A stretch of DNA of 64,000 bases from positions 160,465 to 224,464 of the forward strand of contig NZ_JYGE01000001.1 of assembly GCF_003012055.1 (NCBI RefSeq), read 5' to 3'. The position numbers were made by a program, and so were the translations under genes. This stretch comes from Peptostreptococcus russellii (GTDB lineage: Bacteria > Bacillota > Clostridia > Peptostreptococcales > Peptostreptococcaceae). Positions 8,562 to 17,322 of this stretch are shown here, one piece after another. The notes below the pieces were generated by a model, which had not been told where the DNA came from, ran no database searches, and saw only the letters and a program-made list of their open reading frames with translations. Within the stretch, counting starts at the first letter, position 1; each line of letters begins with the position of its first letter.

Positions 8562-8683
8562 ATTTAGCGAGATTAATTTGATGGAAATGATTTAATAATA
8601 TATTTCTTGAAGATTAAGTTATAAGCATATCTGACTGACTTTACGACTCTATAAATAGTGGCAATATTAAAGGAGGAGTAGAT

Positions 8684-10258
8684 ATGTTTTATATAAAGAA
8701 TTTAAATATATACATGAAAAAAGATTTAAGAAAGTTAATAGAAAATTTTAGTTTTTCTATAGAAGAAGGTGACAAAGTTGCTCTTATTGGAGAAGAGGGA
8801 AATGGAAAGTCAACACTTCTAAAAGCAATATATAATAAAGATTTATTAGAGGATTATGCAGATATTGAGGGTGAAATAAATAAATCAAAAGAGATTATAG
8901 CATACCTATCTCAGCAGCTTAGCAAAGAAGAGTTAGAGAGTACAATGACACAGTATCTGCTTTCTAAAGTAGATTATGAAGATATAGATTATAGTTTAGC
9001 ATATAGGCTAAATGATGAGTTTGAACTAGAAGATCATTTATTTGATAATAGCAAGACTTTGAAGGATTTATCGGGTGGAGAAAGAGTTAAGTTTATGCTT
9101 TTATGTGAACTTTTAAAAAATCCAACGATATTACTATTAGATGAGCCAAGTAATGACTTGGATATGGAGTCTGTTTTATGGTTAGAAAATTTCATAAAAA
9201 ATAGTAAGGAAAAAATTATATTTGTATCACATGATGAAGATTTAATAAGAAATTGTTCAAATGTAATTATTCACTTTGAACAGATTAAAAATAAAAGTGA
9301 GTTAAGATACAGTGTCTCTAGAATGAGCTATGATGAATATATCAAGAATAGAGATAGCATAATAGCAAGTCAAATAAAAAATGCAAAGAAAGATGAAGAA
9401 GAGTACAATAAGCAGATGGAGAGGTTTAGAAAGATAAATCAAAATGTCGAAAATGACCTAAGAAGTGTTTCAAGGCAGGATCCAGTTGCAGCTAAAAATC
9501 TAAAAGATAAAATGAGATCAGTGAAGTCTATGGGAAAAAGGTTTGAAAAAGAAAAAGAGAATATGACTAAGAGACCAGACTTTGAAGATAGCGTGCTTGT
9601 GAAATTTGAAGATGTAAGTATATCAAATAGTAAGCAGATTTTAGATCTTTACTTGGAAGAGTTGTCAGTAGAAGAAAAAATACTGTCAAAAAGCATAGAT
9701 TTGAAAATATTTGGCCCACAAAAGATAGCAATTGTAGGTAAAAATGGAGCGGGAAAGACAACTTTATTGAAAAAAATATTAGAAAACCTTGATAGTAATA
9801 AAATAAAATATTCATATATGCCACAAAATTATCTAGAGGAGTTGGATTCAGAGATTACTCCTACTGAATATCTATCAGGGGAAGCGAGTAAGGATGAAAT
9901 TACAAGGGCTAGAACTTATTTAGGATCAATGAACTTTACTAGAGAAGAGATGTTTCACCCTATAGAGAATCTTTCAGGAGGACAAAAAGCAAAGTTATTT
10001 TTTATAAAAATAATATTTGATAAAGTAAATGTTCTTATTTTAGATGAGCCAACTAGAAATTTATCTCCACTTTCAGCTCCAGAAATAAGAAGAGAGCTTA
10101 AAAAATTTAATGCTTGTATAATATCTGTATCACATGACAGAAAATATATAGAAGAAGTTTGTGATGAAGTATTTTATTTGGATGAAGAAGGATTGCAAAA
10201 AATAGATAAAGATGATTATTTGAGAGGCTTGAGCAAAGTAAGCGAAAAATCAAAGTAA
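8684..10258 (+). CDS. ABC-F family ribosomal protection ATPase (CplR-like)
   Basis: A 524-residue soluble protein with two ABC ATPase domains and no membrane segments. Domain 1 has Walker A GEEGNGKST (36-44), signature LSGGE (about 129) and Walker B LLLDEPSNDLD. A charged helical linker (about 215-290) follows. Domain 2 has Walker A GKNGAGKTT (about 352), LSGGQ (about 430) and LILDEPTRNLSPLS. ABC-F proteins bind the ribosomal E site; resistance types dislodge lincosamides, pleuromutilins, streptogramins or phenicols. The attenuator-bearing leader supports an antibiotic-inducible member, and the shape resembles the clostridial CplR group, but resistance is inference. RBS AAAGGAGGAG is strong. 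Confidence 0.88.
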   Translation: MFYIKNLNIYMKKDLRKLIENFSFSIEEGDKVALIGEEGNGKSTLLKAIYNKDLLEDYADIEGEINKSKEIIAYLSQQLSKEELESTMTQYLLSKVDYEDIDYSLAYRLNDEFELEDHLFDNSKTLKDLSGGERVKFMLLCELLKNPTILLLDEPSNDLDMESVLWLENFIKNSKEKIIFVSHDEDLIRNCSNVIIHFEQIKNKSELRYSVSRMSYDEYIKNRDSIIASQIKNAKKDEEEYNKQMERFRKINQNVENDLRSVSRQDPVAAKNLKDKMRSVKSMGKRFEKEKENMTKRPDFEDSVLVKFEDVSISNSKQILDLYLEELSVEEKILSKSIDLKIFGPQKIAIVGKNGAGKTTLLKKILENLDSNKIKYSYMPQNYLEELDSEITPTEYLSGEASKDEITRARTYLGSMNFTREEMFHPIENLSGGQKAKLFFIKIIFDKVNVLILDEPTRNLSPLSAPEIRRELKKFNACIISVSHDRKYIEEVCDEVFYLDEEGLQKIDKDDYLRGLSKVSEKSK

Positions 10259-10289
10259 AAAGCTTACTAAAGAAGGCAACTTGATGTAA

Positions 10290-10492
10290 AAAGTGAGTGC
10301 AAAACTAGAGTTAAAAGCTTATAAGAACTCGTTTGAAGAAAAAGTAAGTGCAAAAGTAGAGTGAAAACTTATAAGAGCTTATTTAAAAAAAGCAAGTGCA
10401 AAAGTAGAATGAAAATTTATAAGAATTTATTTGAAGAAAAAGTAAGTGCAAAAGCAGAGTGAAAGCTTATAAGAATAAGAACTTATTTGAAA
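10290..10492. repeat. Intergenic tandem repeat, period about 50 bp, four copies
   Basis: Copies start near 10290, 10342, 10390 and 10440 with AAG(T/C)(A/G)AGTGCAAAA and continue with GAGTGAAAACTTATAAGA-like sequence. The sequence lies between the ABC-F stop and the convergent terminator and has no sensible ORF. Confidence 0.85.
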
Positions 10493-10537
10493 AAAGAAAA
10501 TAGAAAAGTAAATAGAAAATAAATTAATAAAAACTAT

Positions 10538-10576
10538 AAAAGGTCGATTTCAACTAAATAGTGAAATCGACCTTTT
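10538..10576. terminator. Bidirectional terminator
   Basis: AAAAGGTCGATTTCA pairs with TGAAATCGACCTTTT (10562-10576) across about nine bases, a 15-bp stem flanked by A and T runs. It sits between the ABC-F gene (+) and the lipoprotein gene (-). Confidence 0.9.
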
Positions 10577-10606
10577 ATTTATAAATCTTTGATATAAAAT
10601 TATATT

Positions 10607-11050
10607 TTAATCTGTTGTATTATCCGATTTTTTAATACTATATATAGAGCTATCAAGTATTTGAGGTGGTATAGAGTGAGTCATAGCAGGTACTGAATCT
10701 ATTTTAAACTCCAGCTTTTCATTTTCAGTTATATTTTCGATTAAATTATTATTCTTTATTTTTTCTTTACTTATATTTAGCATTATCCTATCATTTGAAG
10801 TAATCATTTTTTCTCCTTCATTATCTCCGCTTATCAAGGATAAATCGCTAAGTTCAAAGGAGTAAGTATGGTCATTTTCTAGGATACTAACAATTTCTCC
10901 TTCATATGTAGAATACTTTTCTTCCTTCTTTTCCTTACTTACAGAATTAGAGTTATCCTTTTCTGTTTTTTGGTTGTTATTATTAGATGAACATGATATT
11001 AAACTCAAGCTAATTACTATTAAACTAAAAAACAAGCCGACTTTTTTCAT
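10607..11050 (-). CDS. Hypothetical lipoprotein
   Basis: A 147-residue protein with a lipoprotein signal peptide (MKKVGLFFSLIVISLSLISC, Cys20 in the lipobox) and an Asn/Lys/Ser-rich spacer (21-50) before a small, mainly beta-like domain (50-147). I recognise no domain. It probably faces outward, tethered by lipid. RBS AGGAG precedes the ATG. It is monocistronic and ends at a strong terminator. Confidence 0.75.
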   Translation of the reverse strand: MKKVGLFFSLIVISLSLISCSSNNNNQKTEKDNSNSVSKEKKEEKYSTYEGEIVSILENDHTYSFELSDLSLISGDNEGEKMITSNDRIMLNISKEKIKNNNLIENITENEKLEFKIDSVPAMTHSIPPQILDSSIYSIKKSDNTTD

Positions 11051-11164
11051 ATTATTTACTCCTTTTTATATATTCTTTATAAACAATATGTTATCAACAA
11101 AATAGAGTATAGTCAACAAAATAGAGTGAATAAGCAGAAAATTCAAGGAGCTTTAAAGTAGAAA

Positions 11165-11680
11165 TTATTTAACTAAAAAGCCTAGGTTATCTAGTATATG
11201 CTCAACATCTAGTAAGGTAGATTTATTTTTTGCCGAAATGGTGTGATAATGATAATTTTCAGTGAGCTTTTTTAGTGGTTTGCTAATTCCAGACTCTATC
11301 TCAAATAAAAAATCATCAACATCTTTTCTACAGCTAATATTTAGATCAACTTTAATCACGCCATATGCCCTGTGAGATATAAATACATCTTTTACAGTGG
11401 CGCCTAAATCAACTATTGAGTATAGTTCATCTTTCATTTCTTGGTCGCTATGTGACACTTTAAATACTTTAGAAATTTCATTATTACATGTTTTTTCTAA
11501 GCAATAACCTTTATTAGTAGAGATTATTCTATTTTCCTCAGCCTTTAGTATTGCAATATCTTGTACAATAACCTGCCTAGATACTCCGAGTAGCTTGGAA
11601 AGTTCAGATCCACTAATTATATGATTGCTTGATTCGAGCAGTTTGAGAAGTTTCTCTCTTCTAGATTGAGTTCCATTCAT
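11165..11680 (-). CDS. niaR: NiaR-type transcriptional repressor (HTH_11 plus 3H domain)
   Basis: A 171-residue regulator. Residues 5-60 form a winged helix (ISGSELSKLLGVSRQVIVQDI), and the C-terminal half matches the 3H domain, with its His residues in SHRAYGV, NYHYHTIS and DVEHIL that bind metal and sense nicotinic acid. NiaR represses NAD synthesis and niacin uptake genes in Firmicutes. The start overlaps the end of nadC by 20 bases, so it is the last gene of the NAD operon and probably autoregulates via the candidate site upstream of nadA. Confidence 0.9.
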   Translation of the reverse strand: MNGTQSRREKLLKLLESSNHIISGSELSKLLGVSRQVIVQDIAILKAEENRIISTNKGYCLEKTCNNEISKVFKVSHSDQEMKDELYSIVDLGATVKDVFISHRAYGVIKVDLNISCRKDVDDFLFEIESGISKPLKKLTENYHYHTISAKNKSTLLDVEHILDNLGFLVK

Positions 11681-12539
11681 CTATGTACCTCAGATTCTTA
11701 AGACTAAAGTCAAGACTTTTAGCAGAATGTGTAAGTGAACCACTAGATATAAAATCTATTTTAAGATTTCTAAATCTAGATATATTATCGATTTCAATAT
11801 TTCCAGAACACTCTATAAGAGCCTGACCATCGACTATATTTATAGCCTCTTTTATAGTATCTATATCCATATTATCCAGCATAATAATATCCACATTTGA
11901 GTCTAGAGCTTCTCTAAGCATATCTAGATTCTCAACTTCTACTTCAATTTTTTTTATAAATGGTTCAGCTTTTCGAACTAACTCTACGGCTCTTTTAATT
12001 GAGCCTGCTGCATCTATGTGATTGTCCTTTAGCATTATTCCATCTGATAGATTATATCTATGGTTATTTCCTCCACCTACGCGTACAGAATATTTTTCAA
12101 AGATTCTTAGATTTGGAGTAGTTTTTCTAGTATCAACAATAGCTATATTAGGATCATCAAGTGCATCAATCATATTTTTAGTTAAGCTTGCAATACCACT
12201 CATTCTTTGGAGAAAATTCAGGGCAACTCTTTCGCCACTAAGCATAGAAGAGGCCTTACCTATTATTTCTAAGATAAGGTCACCGTGAGAGACTTCATCT
12301 CCTTCTTTTTTATAATCTACAAAAAATATTTCATCATCTAGTATTTTGAATGTTCTTTTGAATACATCTAAGCCAGAAACAACTCCATTATCTTTTGATA
12401 TTAAAGAGATTTTGGCAAGTTTATTATCTTCGTATATAGCATTTGTTGATAAATCCCAAGAGGTAATATCTTCTCTAAGAGCGGATTTTATCACATCATC
12501 TATTTGAAAATTATTTAGCTTTGGCAAGTTCATCTTCAT
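11661..12539 (-). CDS. nadC: Quinolinate phosphoribosyltransferase (carboxylating)
   Basis: A 292-residue enzyme making nicotinate mononucleotide from quinolinate and PRPP, the third NAD-specific step. Visible motifs are the N-terminal ALREDITSWDLST, GERVALNFLQRMSGIA, the substrate-binding DTRKTTPNLR, VGGGNNHRYNLSDG and KDNH, then EVEVENL, IMLDNM and SGSLTHSA. Length matches the family. The start overlaps the nadB end by 29 bases. A second in-frame ATG six bases in (12533) is better spaced from the AAAGGA site and may be the true start. Confidence 0.95.
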   Translation of the reverse strand: MKMNLPKLNNFQIDDVIKSALREDITSWDLSTNAIYEDNKLAKISLISKDNGVVSGLDVFKRTFKILDDEIFFVDYKKEGDEVSHGDLILEIIGKASSMLSGERVALNFLQRMSGIASLTKNMIDALDDPNIAIVDTRKTTPNLRIFEKYSVRVGGGNNHRYNLSDGIMLKDNHIDAAGSIKRAVELVRKAEPFIKKIEVEVENLDMLREALDSNVDIIMLDNMDIDTIKEAINIVDGQALIECSGNIEIDNISRFRNLKIDFISSGSLTHSAKSLDFSLKNLRYIDEWNSI

Positions 12540-13800
12540 AAATCCTTTCTTTTATTATAAGAGATATCTCAGCATCTGATATAAGTGTTTTTTTAGTTAA
12601 ATCCTCCATATAAGTTATAAGGGGAGGATTTTCTTTTATTATTGATTTTGCCGATCTTTTGGCAAAGACTACTCCTTCTAGTAGAGAATTACTTGCAAGA
12701 CGATTTTTTCCGTGAACTCCTGTGCAAGCAACTTCGCCGATAGCATATAGGTTTTTCATTGAAGTTTTAGAATCCATATCTACCTTTATACCTCCCATAG
12801 TATAGTGCTGAGATGGTACAACTGGGATTGGGTCTTTCAAAGGATTTAAACCTATTTCAATTATTTTATTATATATATTTGGAAAACGCTTTTCTATTGA
12901 ATCCTTCAAAGGATTTAAATCTAAGAGCTCATATTTTGTTCCATCTTTTTCCATTTCTTTTAGTATTGCCTTGGAAACTATATCTCTAGGATTAAGTTCA
13001 TTAGTGAATCTTTCGTGCTTATGATTTATTAGTTGTGCACCTTCACCTCTCACTGATTCAGATATTAAAAATCTACGTCCTAATTTTTCTTCATATAGGG
13101 CAGTAGGGTGTATCTGTACATATGATATATCCTTAAGCTCAATATTATGCTTGATTGCAAGAGCTATTCCATCGCCTCTAATATGTGGGAAATTAGTTGA
13201 ATTTTTATATATTCCTCCAATTCCACCTGTTGCCAAAACTGTAGATCTAGAATTAATTACTAGATTTTTACCGTTATGAATTGCATATATTCCCAGACAC
13301 TCTTCATTTTTTTTGGATATTAAAAGATCAGTCATACTACAGTTTTCCATAATATTAATATTTTTACGCTTTTTCATTGTCTCTATAAGAGATTCCATAA
13401 TAGATTTTCCTGTTACATCATCGTGGTAAAGTATTCTAAAGTTACTATGTCCACCCTCTCTAGTATAATAGGGTCCATTTTCATCTCCAGTAAAAACAAC
13501 TCCTAGCTCTTGTAAGGTTTTTATAGCTGCATTTGATTCATCAACAAGTATTTCCACAGCTTCTTTGTCATTTTGGAAGTGACCAGCACGAAGAGTATCT
13601 TCAATGAAGCTATCTCTATCAGAATCACCTCTCATCACGCAAATACCACCTTGTGCAAGATAGGAATTTGAATCTATAAGACTTTTCTTTGTTATCAGTA
13701 CTATATTTTGATCTTTTGGCAGGCTAAGGGCACATACTAAAGCAGCAACGCCTGAACCAACAATCACAACGTCGCAAGTAATATTTTCAAAATTATTCAT
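12511..13800 (-). CDS. nadB: L-aspartate oxidase
   Basis: A 429-residue flavoprotein oxidising L-aspartate to iminoaspartate, which NadA uses. The N-terminus has the FAD dinucleotide motif VIVGSGVAALVCAL and the SNSYLAQGG loop; later motifs are RILYHDD, TGGIGGIYKNSTN, HPTAL, SVRGEGA, SQHYTMGGI and HGKNRLASNSLLEG. It is shorter than the E. coli enzyme (540) because the C-terminal helical domain is reduced, as is common in clostridia. It lies one base from nadA and overlaps nadC, in one operon. Confidence 0.95.
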   Translation of the reverse strand: MNNFENITCDVVIVGSGVAALVCALSLPKDQNIVLITKKSLIDSNSYLAQGGICVMRGDSDRDSFIEDTLRAGHFQNDKEAVEILVDESNAAIKTLQELGVVFTGDENGPYYTREGGHSNFRILYHDDVTGKSIMESLIETMKKRKNINIMENCSMTDLLISKKNEECLGIYAIHNGKNLVINSRSTVLATGGIGGIYKNSTNFPHIRGDGIALAIKHNIELKDISYVQIHPTALYEEKLGRRFLISESVRGEGAQLINHKHERFTNELNPRDIVSKAILKEMEKDGTKYELLDLNPLKDSIEKRFPNIYNKIIEIGLNPLKDPIPVVPSQHYTMGGIKVDMDSKTSMKNLYAIGEVACTGVHGKNRLASNSLLEGVVFAKRSAKSIIKENPPLITYMEDLTKKTLISDAEISLIIKERIYEDELAKAK

Positions 13801-13801
13801 T

Positions 13802-14710
13802 TTACTGCCCCATTTCTAGCATTCTATTTAGAGGAATTTTAGCCTTATCCACAATGCTTTTATCTACTATCACTTCTGTAGCTTTGCTTTTAAGAGCATC
13901 TATTATCTTACTTACTGAATTTAGTTTCATATCATGGCAGATCATACTGTCTATAAAATGAAAGTTCTTATTTGGACATTCTTTTTCAAGCATATATGAA
14001 ATACCCTTTTCCGTAGCAATAATAAATTCCTGACAGTCATCTTCTTTTGCCATCTTAATTATCCCCTTAGTACTTCCAATAAAGTCAGCAAGAGATAATA
14101 TATCACTATGACATTCTGGATGAGCTAGTACTTTTGCTTTTGGGAACTTAGATTTTAGTTCTTTTAATTCATTTACATCTATATTGTTATGAACAGGGCA
14201 GTAGCCGTCATTTGCTATAACATTTTTACTCTGAACGGACTTTGCCACATATCTAGCTAAATTTCCATCAGGTATAAAGAAAATATTTTTTTCTTCTAAG
14301 TTTTCGACTATTTTTAAAGCATTTGATGAAGTGACACATACATCACTTAGGGCTTTAATATTAGCAGTGGAGTTAATATAGCATACTACTGCCAAATCAT
14401 CATATTTATTTCTCATCGCCTCAATTTTTTCTTTTGTTATCATATGAGCCATCGGACAGTCAGCTGTTTTATCAACTAGTAAAACATTTTTGTCTGGATT
14501 TAATATCTTTATACTCTCTCCCATAAAGTAAACACCAGCCATTACAATTGTTTTATTTTCCAACTTGCTCGCTAATTGAGCCAAAAAGAAAGAGTCGCCA
14601 ATATAATCAGCGATTTCCTGAATCTCACTATCTACATAATAATGAGCAAGTATAACTGCATCTTCTTTTTCCTTTAATTGATTTAATATCTTGATTGTAT
14701 TTTTTTCCAA
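13802..14710 (-). CDS. nadA: Quinolinate synthase A
   Basis: A [4Fe-4S] enzyme condensing iminoaspartate with dihydroxyacetone phosphate to give quinolinate. Seen: LAHYYVDSEIQEIADYIGDS at the N-terminus, CYINSTANIKALSDVCVTSSNA, FIPDGNLARYVA and three separated cysteine motifs (VCYINS, HPECHSDI and CPN near the C-terminus) that ligate the cluster. The open frame extends to a GTG at 14719, but that codon directly abuts the AGGGGGG site. The TTG at 14710 is eight bases from it and gives 302 residues, so I place the start there. First gene of nadA-nadB-nadC-niaR. Confidence 0.94.
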   Translation of the reverse strand: MEKNTIKILNQLKEKEDAVILAHYYVDSEIQEIADYIGDSFFLAQLASKLENKTIVMAGVYFMGESIKILNPDKNVLLVDKTADCPMAHMITKEKIEAMRNKYDDLAVVCYINSTANIKALSDVCVTSSNALKIVENLEEKNIFFIPDGNLARYVAKSVQSKNVIANDGYCPVHNNIDVNELKELKSKFPKAKVLAHPECHSDILSLADFIGSTKGIIKMAKEDDCQEFIIATEKGISYMLEKECPNKNFHFIDSMICHDMKLNSVSKIIDALKSKATEVIVDKSIVDKAKIPLNRMLEMGQ

Positions 14711-14740
14711 GATAATCACCCCCCTAAACTTTTCTCAATC

Positions 14741-14769
14741 AGTATAACATAAGTATATACATGTGACAA
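14741..14769 (-). promoter_or_regulatory. Promoter of the NAD operon
   Basis: On the minus strand TTGTCA (14764-14769), a 17-bp spacer and TATACT (14741-14746) precede nadA. Confidence 0.72.
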
Positions 14770-14776
14770 GACATAA
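14759..14776 (-). promoter_or_regulatory. Candidate NiaR operator
   Basis: The minus strand reads TTATGTCTTGTCACATGT, close to the TGTCTTGACACCTGT-like sites I recall for Firmicute NiaR, and it overlaps the -35 box of the operon that encodes NiaR. Position and similarity support repression; the consensus is from memory. Confidence 0.5.
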
Positions 14777-14830
14777 AACCATATACAAAATATTAATAAT
14801 AAAAATAGTAAAAAATATAAAGAAAATTAA

Positions 14831-15038
14831 ATGAAATTAAAGAATAAAAGAAAGAAGTAATACAAGGAAGTCTCCAGATAAAAGTTACGAGGCTAAGAAT
14901 ATTAAAAAATCTTCTGGAGATAACTCAAGTCCAACTAAACTAGTAAAAACAGCTGAAAAGGACAATTTTGTATTCAAGCGGATTGGAATATTATTCTTAT
15001 TAGTAGGAGTATTTGTCTTTAACAGAAATAAAAATTAG
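14831..15038 (+). pseudogene. Degraded small membrane-protein gene
   Basis: ATG at 14831 opens MKLKNKRKK and then meets TAA. In another frame an open stretch runs to TAG at 15036-15038 and encodes a Lys/Ser-rich segment followed by a membrane helix (KRIGILFLLVGVFVF) and NRNKN. That frame has no start codon of its own. The composition looks like one small single-pass protein with a frameshift near 14850-14860. No good RBS is visible, so it may be a remnant. A strong terminator follows. Confidence 0.35.
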
Positions 15039-15064
15039 GTAGAAATAAAATATGTTAAGTAATA

Positions 15065-15094
15065 AAAAAAGGGGCTTTTAAAAAGCCCCTTTTT
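15065..15094. terminator. Bidirectional terminator
   Basis: AAAAAGGGGCTTTT and AAAAAGCCCCTTTTT form a near-perfect palindrome with A and T runs. It ends the minus-strand MATE gene and anything reading in from the left. Confidence 0.88.
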
Positions 15095-15179
15095 CATATA
15101 AAAATCAAATTAATAAGTGATTTATAGACAATAGATTATTAAGATTATAATTTTTCATATAAAAATCAATAATCTATTT

Positions 15180-16577
15180 TTATGCTATATTTTCATTATC
15201 CTTTTTTTGAGTAAATTTCTTCATGAAAGGTATAAAGAAGCATGCTGTAACAGTTGCAGAAGTAATATCAGCTACTGGAGCTGCATATAAGACTCCATCT
15301 ATACCAAAATATTTAGAAAAAATAACTATACAAGGCATCAAGACTATTACCTGTCTTAAAAGTGTTAATACCATTGCGCGTTTTGGCATTCCTATTGCTT
15401 GGAAGAAATTGGCAGCTATAATCTGGAAGCCAGCAACTATAATTCCCATAAACCAAATCTTTAGTGCATATACACTAAATTTCATCAATTCAGGTTCTCT
15501 ATTAAACAATGATACTAGCAATTCTGGTATTAATCTTGAAAGTAAAAAGCCAACTGTAGAGATAATAAGTCCCGCTATTATAGCTAGTTTTACAGCTCTT
15601 TTTACTCGATCATACTTTTCAGCACCATAGTTGAAACTTACTATTGGTTGAAGCCCTTGATTTAGACCGATAATCGGAAGTATAAGTAGCGTTTGTAAAC
15701 TATTTACTATTCCCATACCGGATACTGCGATATCACCACCGTATCTTATAAGATAAGTATTAAGTAGAAATGCTAATAAACTGTTTGCTAGCTGTAATAA
15801 GAATCCTGGCATACCAAGAGATGTAATCTCTAGAGCTAAAGAAGCTTCTAGTTTTAAATATTTCTTCTGTATTCTGTGCATTGCATCTTTTTTTAGAAAA
15901 TGATAAATACTCCAAACCATTGATACAAACTGAGATGTTATAGTAGCTATTGCAGCACCGCTCATACCCATATTGAATCCGAAAATTAATATTGGATCTA
16001 GTATTATATTTATTCCTGCACCTATAAACATAGTAGTCATAGCAAGTTTTGGTTTACCATCTGCTCTAAGAAAGTTATTCATTCCCATACCAATTACTTG
16101 AAAAAGTGTTCCTAGCAGTATGATTCTCATATATTCACGTGCGTATGGAAGTACAGTTTCGCTGGCACCAAATATAATTAGAAGTTTATCTAAAAATACC
16201 TGTCCAAATATCATAATAAAAAGTCCCAAAATAATTAATAGAGAAGTTGAATTTCCTAGTGCTTTATCTGCTTTTTCTATATCACCTTTTCCTAGACTTA
16301 TAGAAAATAAAGTTGCACCACCTTGTCCAAATAGTATACCAATTGACATCATTATAATCATAGCCGGGAAACATATAGTAATAGCTGCCAATCCATTTGC
16401 ACCTAGATCAGGGCTATTACCTATAAATATTCTATCGACAACATTATACAGTGCATTTACGGTCATACCTATAATCGCTGGAAGAGAAAATTTATAAAGA
16501 AGACTAGAAATTTTCTCAGTACCTAAGGGATTGTTATATTGAACTTTTACTTCTTGAGAAGTAGTGTTGTTTTCCAA
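15180..16577 (-). CDS. MATE family multidrug efflux transporter
   Basis: About 465 residues with 12 hydrophobic segments in two halves. MatE hallmarks include LPAIIGMTVNALYNVVDRIFIG in the first helix pair, GQGGATLFSISLG, NNFLRADGKPKLAM and, in the second half, GLNQGLQPIVSFNYGA. Such proteins use a Na+ or H+ gradient to export cationic drugs. The frame extends to a GTG at 16586 directly adjoining AGGAG; the TTG at 16577, eight bases from the RBS, is the likelier start. A MarR gene lies upstream on the same strand and may control it. Confidence 0.92.
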   Translation of the reverse strand: MENNTTSQEVKVQYNNPLGTEKISSLLYKFSLPAIIGMTVNALYNVVDRIFIGNSPDLGANGLAAITICFPAMIIMMSIGILFGQGGATLFSISLGKGDIEKADKALGNSTSLLIILGLFIMIFGQVFLDKLLIIFGASETVLPYAREYMRIILLGTLFQVIGMGMNNFLRADGKPKLAMTTMFIGAGINIILDPILIFGFNMGMSGAAIATITSQFVSMVWSIYHFLKKDAMHRIQKKYLKLEASLALEITSLGMPGFLLQLANSLLAFLLNTYLIRYGGDIAVSGMGIVNSLQTLLILPIIGLNQGLQPIVSFNYGAEKYDRVKRAVKLAIIAGLIISTVGFLLSRLIPELLVSLFNREPELMKFSVYALKIWFMGIIVAGFQIIAANFFQAIGMPKRAMVLTLLRQVIVLMPCIVIFSKYFGIDGVLYAAPVADITSATVTACFFIPFMKKFTQKKDNENIA

Positions 16578-16605
16578 TTTTATCACTCCTTTTTAAATAA
16601 ATAAT

Positions 16606-16621
16606 AACGCAAATCTGCGTT
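16606..16621. promoter_or_regulatory. Short hairpin/operator-like palindrome before the MATE gene
   Basis: AACGCA and TGCGTT flank AATC in the MarR-MATE gap, about 30 bp upstream of the MATE start. It could be a weak RNA hairpin or a protein site; it does not resemble the GTTG-N6-CAAC sites. Confidence 0.35.
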
Positions 16622-16764
16622 TTAAAATATTACTGTAAAGAAAAATACCTTTATAAAGAAAACAAGCAAAAAAATAGACTCATATTTAATATATGAATTT
16701 GCTCGTAAAGAGATATTTATAGCTCTTAATTTTTTAAATACAGTAATAAAAAGTTTTAATTAAG

Positions 16765-17223
16765 TTATTTATAATTAAACTCTTTTTTCTTTTCATCTAT
16801 ATATTCTTCTACGTTTTCTACCATTCTCTCTAGACAAGAGTAGGCAAGATCTTTTTCTTCTTGTGTCATATTATTAGTAAGTATCGCACTCCAAGCATCT
16901 AACACCTCAAAAACATCACTTTGGCTATTTTTACCTTTGTCAGTAAGGTAAATTCTATTAATTCTTTTATCATTTTTGTCTTTTTCTTTAGTTACAAAAC
17001 CTTTTTTTATTAAAGATTGTATAACTCTAGCAGTTGAAGCCTTATCCATATATAAGTACTTGCATAATAAGTCTTGTGAGACTCCATCTTTATGATAAAG
17101 AGCATTTAAAAAGGGTTGTTCTGAAGCTGTTATATTATGTTTTTTTAAGTAAAAATTCTTATATACTTGACCTTTTCTATAAAGGATAGATATCAATCTT
17201 CCTGGACTTTTAATTTTTCTCAT
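16765..17223 (-). CDS. MarR family transcriptional regulator
   Basis: A 152-residue winged-helix regulator. The DNA-binding segment (about 45-105) has DGVSQDLLCKYLYMDKASTARVIQSLIKKGFV followed by the wing KDKNDKRINRIYLTDKG; outer helices form the dimer interface. RBS AGGAG precedes the ATG. Its promoter carries two identical-format palindromes, so autoregulation is very likely, and the MATE gene 178 bp downstream on the same strand is a natural co-target. The inducing ligand is unknown. Confidence 0.92.
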   Translation of the reverse strand: MRKIKSPGRLISILYRKGQVYKNFYLKKHNITASEQPFLNALYHKDGVSQDLLCKYLYMDKASTARVIQSLIKKGFVTKEKDKNDKRINRIYLTDKGKNSQSDVFEVLDAWSAILTNNMTQEEKDLAYSCLERMVENVEEYIDEKKKEFNYK

Positions 17224-17270
17224 CTCCTATTTTAGTATAAATTATTATATGAACAAAAAATTTCAATATA

Positions 17271-17322
17271 GTTGTTATATCAACCATTATTTATTATACG
17301 GCGAAGTAGTTGCGTTGTCAAC
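17271..17322 (-). promoter_or_regulatory. marR promoter with paired GTTG-N6-CAAC operators
   Basis: On the minus strand TTGACA (17316-17321), 17 bp, TATAAT (17293-17298) is a perfect consensus promoter. GTTG-N6-CAAC occurs at 17309-17322, covering the -35, and again at 17271-17284, around the expected start of transcription. Centres are 38 bp apart. Two equal palindromes bracketing one's own promoter is classic for MarR repressors. Confidence 0.78.

Noticed and set aside
8684..10258. ABC transporter ATPase for drug export
   Set aside because: Two fused ATPase domains with an inter-domain linker and no membrane partner identify ABC-F, a ribosome-acting class.
10290..10492. Four equally spaced repeats that could be a CRISPR or origin iterons
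   Set aside because: The whole 50-bp unit is repeated, with no spacers; no DnaA boxes, replication gene or plasmid features are near.
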